From Methanobacteriota archaeon (GTDB taxonomy: Archaea; Thermoplasmatota; Poseidoniia; Poseidoniales; Poseidoniaceae): DNA of 6,524 nucleotides. The DNA is taken from contig PAWY01000004.1 of NCBI GenBank assembly GCA_002714305.1, positions 19,974 through 26,497 on the forward strand. Direction: 5' to 3'. The notes under the pieces are model-generated. The model made no database searches, was not told where the DNA came from, and saw only the letters and a program-made list of their open reading frames with translations. Below are positions 1 through 4,656 of this stretch, piece by piece. Position 1 is the stretch's first letter; each line of letters begins with the position of its first letter. The position numbers and the translations under genes were made by a program.

Positions 1-312
1 CAGCGATGTTTCGTGGAGTTCCAGCCAAAAGAGGGATTCATCGGCTTCGGTTGGACGCCAAGCAATTTCTTCGGCGTAAGCGACGTTTCCTCCCAAACGG
101 CTCGCTTCGTCAGCCCGTTCGACCGCCGCAGCGATGTCATCCATGTTGGCCTGAATGGCCTCTTCGTTCCAACGCAAGCGAGTGTTGGTTTCGATGTCCC
201 AAGCCCACACGCTGAACATGCTCATCAAGAGCACGCCAAGAAGGAACGTGAAGATGTAGCCCAACTCTGTCGCAGCGGCTCTCGTATCATCGGTCAGATG
301 GTGACGCTTCAT
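1..312 (-). CDS. Pilin-like membrane-anchored protein, third of a coupled trio (3' end outside the window)
   Basis: The frame is open from ATG at 312 to the window edge, giving 104 residues without a stop; the C-terminus is missing. Seen: a short polar leader (residues 1-11, with D8, D9 and R11), then AAATELGYIFTFLLGVLLMS, a hydrophobic helix at about 17-39, then a charged, probably helical stretch (about 40-75). This is the layout of archaeal class III prepilin-type proteins, cleaved near the R/A boundary before the helix with a glutamate (E16) at its start; the GYIFTF element resembles pilin-like proteins in haloarchaeal pilin clusters. The ATG overlaps the preceding gene's TGA as ATGA and has a GGGAGGTG Shine-Dalgarno 5 nt upstream, which fixes the start. 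It probably acts with the two pilin-like proteins before it, as a minor pilin or surface subunit. The leader is less canonical than in its neighbours, so a plain N-terminal membrane anchor is the alternative. Confidence 0.82.
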   Translation of the reverse strand, partial: MKRHHLTDDTRAAATELGYIFTFLLGVLLMSMFSVWAWDIETNTRLRWNEEAIQANMDDIAAAVERADEASRLGGNVAYAEEIAWRPTEADESLFWLELHETSL

Positions 313-2543
313 ACCAGCACCTCCCGCGTGGTGACATCCAGCGATGCCAACTGCAGTGTAAATTCAATCACTTCCCCATTGGTGTGCCAAACCGCTTCAG
401 ACGTGCCGTAACTTGGGTCTGGTACCCAGCCGACATAATCCGTAAGCAAGTCCAATCGCCCAGGGTAAACGGTCCAATCCTCGCTCGCTTCGAGACCAAT
501 TCCAGCGTCATTGGCGATGGCGGTGCCGTATGGCTCCGACCATCCGCGTCGCACTTCGTAAGCCGGGGTTGACGCCAAGGAGGTGCGGTGAACCATTTCG
601 ATATCAAGTTCCAATTCACCCGCACCGCTTTCGCTGGAAGCCGTTGGGTGAAGTGAAGGAATGGTCGCGGCGAACCGTGGTCCGGGACCACCGCGGTCTG
701 AGGGTGGAATGACGACGTAGGGCTTGAATTCAGGGTGGTTGGTGACAACCGCTCCGCCGCTGAACGCCACCTCCATCCCGTCGATGGAGGATGAAAATTG
801 GTAGGAAAGCCTGGACAGATGGAAGGCCCAAACGGTGCCGATGGAGCTGTGTGTGGACACACCATCGCTGCCCAACACATCGATGCTGACACTGGCAGGA
901 TGTTGGCCATCGACCCATGCCTGTTTGGTGTCGATTTCACCACGCCCACCCATCCCTTGCCAAGGGAGGTCGGTGGTGATCCATCCGCTGGCTTGCGTTC
1001 CAACACGGGTGCAACGGTCGACGCCGTCGTGCGGGAGGTGGAGGAGACCAGCGTCTCCACCGAGGCGCAGGGCTCTCAAGGGATGCCCCGCCTCTACCCG
1101 AAGCGTGCTGGTGCCTTCGCCAAGGTTGATGGTTTGGTGGTCGTTGGCTTCGAGGAAGGTACCGGAGGCGTCGGATGCACCGCTCATGTTCCATGTGGAG
1201 GTGTAGCCTGCCAACCGAACAAGCATGCTTTCGCCTGTACTGTTCTCCAAATTGGTGTAGGTGAACAGGCCACCAGAAATTGAACCTGTATCATCGGCCG
1301 GTAGGAACATGGTGCCGGATACGGCATCGGTGGTGGTCGCGTTGGTTGACGCCGACCAGGTCAAAAATACATCACCGTCGGCGTCAATGGTCGGCGCTCC
1401 ATCGCCGTAAACGGGAGGCCAATTTACGTGTTCAACACCACCGGATGCCACAGAAATCCCTCCTCCTCTCCAGGTGAGGGTGACCACACTTTCGCCGGGG
1501 TTGGCCAAGCGAAGCGTGCCGTTCATGCTCGGTGGTAGGAAGGAATGGCCAAGATAAGCTCCGTTGGAGGAAGGCCATGCCGTTAATCCGCTCTCCCCTG
1601 TGGAATTGGTTTTGAGCAGAAGGCGAGATGGAGCACTGGTTGTAATGTGGGCCACGGTGTTGTCTTCAACATCGATGCCGTGGGTAAAGGCAACACCTGT
1701 TCTGGCAAGACCATTCGGTGTGGCGTAATGGATGGTGGTTGAACCGTCGAGGGTAATGTGAATTTGGTTGGCCACGTCACTCAACATGTGAAGGGTGTTG
1801 CTGCCGGCCATCAACGGGATGGACCAGGCATGGCCCCGCTTATCCGATGGTTCAGGTGAATTGGGAGTCACGTAAGTGGCGCCTTCTCCACCAATGTGCC
1901 CGAACACGGTCAGCGCATGGCTTGATGCCAAGGTCGTGGTGCCGTAGGTGCTCAGGTCAATGGTGGTCATCTCATCAACCCGCAGCGAGGTGGTCATGAC
2001 TTCGCTGTCCGATTCCTTCAGTTCGACCTCGATGGGCCCGAGTGGCATGGCGAGTCCTGGCCTGACGGTGATGCTCACCTTGTCGAGGGCCGATTCAAGG
2101 GTGTAGTAGTACGGGCGGTCAGGGCCCAGTCGCAAATCGGAAACGCAGACCGCCTCAACGAAACTTTCAGGGTGGCGTATTTCGAGTTGGTCATCAAAAT
2201 CCAAAGCGCCGCGTGCGCGCAAGCTCATGTCTTCAGCCCAGGTAGCGGAGTACCACATGCCTCCTCGTAGGCTGTCCCAGACGAGTTCACCGTCAACGGG
2301 AATCAGTGTGGCATGGGCGCTGTCCCCAGGCATGCCTCGTTCACTGAGCGCGGCCGTTTCGTGGGCGAGAAGCGTCATTTGAGACGACATGTCGTGGCGC
2401 TCCACCGAACCCTCCATCTCTTCGATGACCGGCATCATGGAGACCATCATCAGTCCAATGATGGACAACACGCCACCAAACAACAACACGGTGGCAACGG
2501 CCGCTGAAACGCCGTCCTCATCCCTGCGCAAGGCCCCCCTCAT
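309..2543 (-). CDS. Large (744-residue) archaeal type IV pilin-like protein with beta-rich ectodomain
   Basis: Seen: residues 1-11 form a charged leader (R6, R7, D8, E9, D10, G11), followed by VSAAVATVLLFGGVLSIIG, a hydrophobic helix at about 14-39. The DEDG/VSAAVATVLL junction matches the archaeal pilin N-terminal family (Pilin_N, formerly DUF1628), with processing by the prepilin peptidase expected after G11. A short helical region (about 41-70) leads into roughly 650 residues rich in G, S, T and V with alternating beta-like character. Sequons lie at N313, N341, N401, N434 and N452; the only cysteines are C133 and C511. Typical archaeal pilins have about 120-200 residues, so this one is several times too long for a simple major subunit. 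It is more likely a minor or tip pilin, or a surface protein using the pilin signal. It overlaps both neighbours by 4 bp (ATGA), and a GGAGGT site 6 nt before the ATG supports the start. The C-terminal domain is not recognised. Confidence 0.9.
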   Translation of the reverse strand: MRGALRRDEDGVSAAVATVLLFGGVLSIIGLMMVSMMPVIEEMEGSVERHDMSSQMTLLAHETAALSERGMPGDSAHATLIPVDGELVWDSLRGGMWYSATWAEDMSLRARGALDFDDQLEIRHPESFVEAVCVSDLRLGPDRPYYYTLESALDKVSITVRPGLAMPLGPIEVELKESDSEVMTTSLRVDEMTTIDLSTYGTTTLASSHALTVFGHIGGEGATYVTPNSPEPSDKRGHAWSIPLMAGSNTLHMLSDVANQIHITLDGSTTIHYATPNGLARTGVAFTHGIDVEDNTVAHITTSAPSRLLLKTNSTGESGLTAWPSSNGAYLGHSFLPPSMNGTLRLANPGESVVTLTWRGGGISVASGGVEHVNWPPVYGDGAPTIDADGDVFLTWSASTNATTTDAVSGTMFLPADDTGSISGGLFTYTNLENSTGESMLVRLAGYTSTWNMSGASDASGTFLEANDHQTINLGEGTSTLRVEAGHPLRALRLGGDAGLLHLPHDGVDRCTRVGTQASGWITTDLPWQGMGGRGEIDTKQAWVDGQHPASVSIDVLGSDGVSTHSSIGTVWAFHLSRLSYQFSSSIDGMEVAFSGGAVVTNHPEFKPYVVIPPSDRGGPGPRFAATIPSLHPTASSESGAGELELDIEMVHRTSLASTPAYEVRRGWSEPYGTAIANDAGIGLEASEDWTVYPGRLDLLTDYVGWVPDPSYGTSEAVWHTNGEVIEFTLQLASLDVTTREVLV
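318..325 (-). promoter_or_regulatory. Shine-Dalgarno GGGAGGTG for the third pilin-like gene
   Basis: On the minus strand GGGAGGTG lies 5 nt before ATG 312, inside the last codons of the 744-residue gene. It closely matches the archaeal anti-Shine-Dalgarno complement (GGAGGTGA). With the ATGA overlap it decides the start of this edge-truncated gene and indicates translational coupling. Confidence 0.85.
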
Positions 2544-3625
2544 CGGCTGACCTCCACACGCTGTATATCGACCTCAAAGTAAAGCGGCAAGTTTTGGCTT
2601 GAGACGCTGAAACCATCCGCTCCGCTGGCTCGTTCGTAAGGTGAGAATCCGATGTAGGTGTCCAAGGTTCCCGCAGAGCGTTGAACGGTGTAATCCGCAA
2701 GCCAGTTGTTGTGGTACTGGGGCGTAATCACATCGTGAAGGGCGTTGAAGACGTTGAAATTGACGTTGTATGCCTGGCCTGTAAACAGAGTCAGTGGTCC
2801 CTGCGAAACAAATTGCATTCCCACGTTGGACCCTGACCCGATGCTTCCGTTGGCCACAACATCGGTCAGCAACATGGAGAGGCGCAATTCATCGTTGGCC
2901 ATGCGGTCAAATTCAACGAGCGGCATGGCGCTGACCTCCCATGCTTCATTTGGGAACCGTTCAGCACGTGCGTTGTTCATGAGGACGATTTGATGCTCCC
3001 CTTGGCCCAGCGAGGTTGTGATTTGCAGACCTGAAAGTGTCCACATGACTTGTCGGTGAATGGGTTCATCGTCGGCATCGTACACGGTGATGATCATCCA
3101 ATGCGCCGAACTGACGTTGTGCGTGATGAAGACTTCCAAATGACTGACCGTTATGGTTCGCTCAACCAACCCATCCGCCGATTCGACGGTGATGCTACGC
3201 GCCGTTTCATTGGAGGCCAAAACGCCAATGGTGGTCTCGTTTACGTGCCGGAGGTGAATGCGGTCTCCGTCGGTCAAATCTGCGCTTATGGTCCAATGTT
3301 CGACGTTTTGAACCGAGCGAATGGCGGTGGATTGTATGGCCAATGTGTTTCGAAACCCGGTGTCTTCGGGAGCATTCCCAGCGACTTCGATTCGGTCTTC
3401 AATCCGGTCGGCGAGCCCTGTGGCCGAATTCCAGTTGGTGTTGTCTTCAAAATCCGAAAGATAGGGATTCAGAAAAACCCACACTCCACCCATGATGGTG
3501 ATGACCATGGCCAAGAGCATGACGACCCCCAACACCTCGCTCACCGCTCGCTCGTCATCGCGCCGGCGATGAGATGCAAACTGAACGGTGTGGCGGTTCA
3601 CAAGGTTGACACAACCCCGTATCAT
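2540..3625 (-). CDS. Archaeal type IV pilin-like protein (361 residues), first of the coupled trio
   Basis: Seen: a basic/acidic leader ending RRRDDER (residues 20-26), then AVSEVLGVVMLLAMVITIMG, a hydrophobic helix at about 28-51. This is a textbook archaeal class III signal (Pilin_N / DUF1628 family), with cleavage expected after R26 and E30 conserved near the helix start. The remaining 310 residues are beta-rich with no cysteine (the only one, C5, is in the leader) and carry sequons at N129, N139, N170 and N259. The family forms adhesion pili or pseudopilus-like assemblies outside the cytoplasmic membrane; at 361 residues this is larger than a usual major pilin. TAA lies immediately upstream in frame, so ATG 3625 is the most upstream start, but its Shine-Dalgarno is weak (AGGT, 10 nt away) and the leader is long; GTG at codon 9 is a possible alternative. 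The gene follows the hydrolase gene by 32 bp and its TGA overlaps the next ATG. Confidence 0.9.
   Translation of the reverse strand: MIRGCVNLVNRHTVQFASHRRRDDERAVSEVLGVVMLLAMVITIMGGVWVFLNPYLSDFEDNTNWNSATGLADRIEDRIEVAGNAPEDTGFRNTLAIQSTAIRSVQNVEHWTISADLTDGDRIHLRHVNETTIGVLASNETARSITVESADGLVERTITVSHLEVFITHNVSSAHWMIITVYDADDEPIHRQVMWTLSGLQITTSLGQGEHQIVLMNNARAERFPNEAWEVSAMPLVEFDRMANDELRLSMLLTDVVANGSIGSGSNVGMQFVSQGPLTLFTGQAYNVNFNVFNALHDVITPQYHNNWLADYTVQRSAGTLDTYIGFSPYERASGADGFSVSSQNLPLYFEVDIQRVEVSR
2550..2555 (-). promoter_or_regulatory. Shine-Dalgarno GGAGGT for the 744-residue pilin-like gene
   Basis: On the minus strand GGAGGT lies 6 nt before ATG 2543, within the last codons of the 361-residue pilin-like gene. 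Strength and spacing support this start and allow independent as well as coupled initiation. Confidence 0.85.
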
Positions 3626-3657
3626 TTAGCCATTGACCTTGAACTGGCCTAAAGCGT
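3626..3657 (-). other. Short gap between hydrolase and first pilin-like gene
   Basis: Only 32 bp lie between the hydrolase TGA and the pilin-like ATG. There is no hairpin with a T-tract and no recognisable promoter, so read-through from the hydrolase gene is the simplest reading. The Shine-Dalgarno is weak (AGGT, 10 nt upstream), unlike the strong sites of the other genes in the set. A tiny ATG-GCT-AAA-TGA frame overlaps the start but is too short to be a gene. Confidence 0.5.
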
Positions 3658-4470
3658 TCATTTGGCAGAGGCTTTCTCATGTTTGGATGTGGCGTTGTCT
3701 TGACCAATGTAATGAGAAAAATCGGGACCGTTTTGAGCGGAGATTCTCAAGTCGCCGCTAAAGACTTCGTCAATGAAGTAGAGGACCGTTGATTCAGCGA
3801 GGTGAGGGCGATTGTTCTTCTCGCTCAAGTGCGTTAGCGTGATGCTTCGGGTTGCTTCTGTGCATACCTCCGCAAGAAAACGACCGGTCTGTTCGTTTGA
3901 TAAGTGCCCGCCACGACCGGAAATTCGGTCCTTGAGGGAGTAAGGGTACGGCCCAAACATGAGTCTGTTGTGGTCGTAGTTGGCCTCGATGGAGATGTGC
4001 TCACAACCACGAACGTGCGTTACCAATTCGTCCGTCCATGAGCCCAAATCGGTGATGATGGCGGCGCGTTCCCCCTCGTGACTGGCGACAAAGGCGACGT
4101 TTTCGGAGCCATCATGAGGGACGGGGACCGGAAGGACCGCCAAGTCTTGCCCAACTCGAACCAAGTCGAGCGACTCAAAATACGTCGTTAATTCGGGAAC
4201 CAAGTCCAATTCGAGAGCCGTTCGTTCGTTGGCTAGAACGGGGATGTTCCATTTTTTCTGGACCACCTTTGCCCCTCCACCATGGTCCCCGTGGTGGTGA
4301 GAGATGAACACACAGTCGATGTCGTCGGGAGTCAGTTCCAACCGTGCGAGGCGCTTGGCAAGTTGGGTGCCGCTGAACCCCTGGTCGATCAAGACTTTCG
4401 CGTGGGGTGTTTCGAGCAAGGTCGAGTTCCCTCGACTGCCCGTTCCCAAATGCGTGATGGTCATCGTCAT
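3658..4470 (-). CDS. MBL-fold metallo-hydrolase, WalJ/YycJ type
   Basis: A 270-residue cytoplasmic protein of the metallo-beta-lactamase fold. Seen: an N-terminal GTGSRGNSTLLE strand-loop (residues 9-20), LIDQGFSG (27-34), the metal-binding HxHxDH motif at H58, H60, D62 and H63, H119 in the PVPHDG strand, D141 in ITDLG, NYDHNRLMFGPYPYSLKDRI (164-183), H189 in GHLSN and H214 in LTHLSEKNN. All expected dinuclear-metal ligands are present, so it should be active. The GPYPY, GHLSN and HLSE.NN elements are those of the WalJ/YycJ branch. Bacterial members have been linked to nuclease or phosphodiesterase activity and cell-wall/DNA-repair coordination; the archaeal substrate is unknown. Length is normal. 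ATG 4470 is chosen because GAGGTG lies 5 nt upstream; the ATG two codons later fits less well. It heads the minus-strand gene set, 32 bp before the first pilin-like gene, but a functional tie is not shown. Confidence 0.93.
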   Translation of the reverse strand: MTMTITHLGTGSRGNSTLLETPHAKVLIDQGFSGTQLAKRLARLELTPDDIDCVFISHHHGDHGGGAKVVQKKWNIPVLANERTALELDLVPELTTYFESLDLVRVGQDLAVLPVPVPHDGSENVAFVASHEGERAAIITDLGSWTDELVTHVRGCEHISIEANYDHNRLMFGPYPYSLKDRISGRGGHLSNEQTGRFLAEVCTEATRSITLTHLSEKNNRPHLAESTVLYFIDEVFSGDLRISAQNGPDFSHYIGQDNATSKHEKASAK

Positions 4471-4475
4471 GCGAA

Positions 4476-4481
4476 CACCTC
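4476..4481 (-). promoter_or_regulatory. Shine-Dalgarno GAGGTG for the MBL-fold hydrolase gene
   Basis: On the minus strand GAGGTG sits 5 nt upstream of ATG 4470, in a GC-rich leader. It favours ATG 4470 over the in-frame ATG at 4464, for which the spacing would be 11 nt. Its presence shows the transcript has a leader, so transcription starts upstream of 4481. Confidence 0.75.
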
Positions 4482-4559
4482 ACCTGCGACGCGGGAGGAA
4501 CTTGAATACACCGCATCTCGTTTTGTTAACGAAGCGATTTCATGACCTGAGACCGATAA

Positions 4560-4588
4560 GGAACGATGTTTTGTATGAACATTGTTCC
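4560..4588. repeat. 11-bp inverted repeat in the divergent intergenic region, candidate operator
   Basis: GGAACGATGTT (4560-4570) and AACATTGTTCC (4578-4588) are inverted copies matching at 10 of 11 positions, separated by the 7-nt loop TTGTATG. The one mismatch would be a G-U wobble if transcribed. Nested at the right is a perfect palindrome GAACA-T-TGTTC (4577-4587). It lies 69 to 97 bp upstream of the plus-strand ATG and 90 to 118 bp upstream of the hydrolase ATG, where a regulator could act on both. No T-tract follows, and it lies between divergent genes, so a terminator role is unlikely. The symmetry is seen; the operator function is inferred. Confidence 0.5.
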
Positions 4589-4647
4589 ATCACCCTCATA
4601 AGCAATCTTTGCAGAGTAAAAAAGAGCGAGGCGGAGCCTTTGCGGAC

Positions 4648-4653
4648 GGTGAG
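4648..4653 (+). promoter_or_regulatory. Shine-Dalgarno-like GGTGAG for the calcium-binding surface protein
   Basis: GGTGAG lies 3 nt before ATG 4657 and pairs with the UCACC part of the archaeal anti-Shine-Dalgarno. The spacing is short but acceptable. It supports ATG 4657, which also places the hydrophobic signal segment correctly at the N-terminus. Confidence 0.6.
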
Positions 4654-4656
4654 TTC

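Larger units (their letters stand above)
4471..4656. other. Divergent intergenic region (promoters expected for both directions)
   Basis: These 186 bp separate the hydrolase/pilin gene set from the surface-protein gene, so both promoters are expected here. I see the two Shine-Dalgarno sites and the inverted repeat described separately. No convincing archaeal BRE/TATA pair stands out in either direction. The A-rich GTAAAAAAG at 4616-4624 is a weak plus-strand candidate, but it would put the transcript start almost on the Shine-Dalgarno. I find no supported small gene here. Confidence 0.6.

Noticed and set aside
368..1060. 230-residue minus-strand open frame
   Set aside because: It lies entirely inside the 744-residue pilin-like gene in another frame, is rich in P, R and T without any recognisable motif, and has no ribosome site comparable to the real genes.
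798..1283. 161-residue plus-strand open frame
   Set aside because: Antisense to the 744-residue gene; low-complexity composition and no domain. The minus-strand frame has a clear signal, Shine-Dalgarno and coupling.
3050..3652. 200-residue plus-strand open frame
   Set aside because: Antisense to the 361-residue pilin-like gene, which has a canonical N-terminus and fits the operon; this frame shows no family features.
2540..4470. Archaellin (archaeal flagellum) operon
   Set aside because: The N-termini could superficially suggest archaellins, but protein sizes, the AVSEVLG and VSAAVATV helices and the lack of any fla accessory genes in the window fit pilin-like proteins better.
4560..4588. 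Inverted repeat as a transcription terminator
   Set aside because: It lies between two divergently transcribed genes, so no gene ends there, and no T-rich tract follows the stem on either strand.
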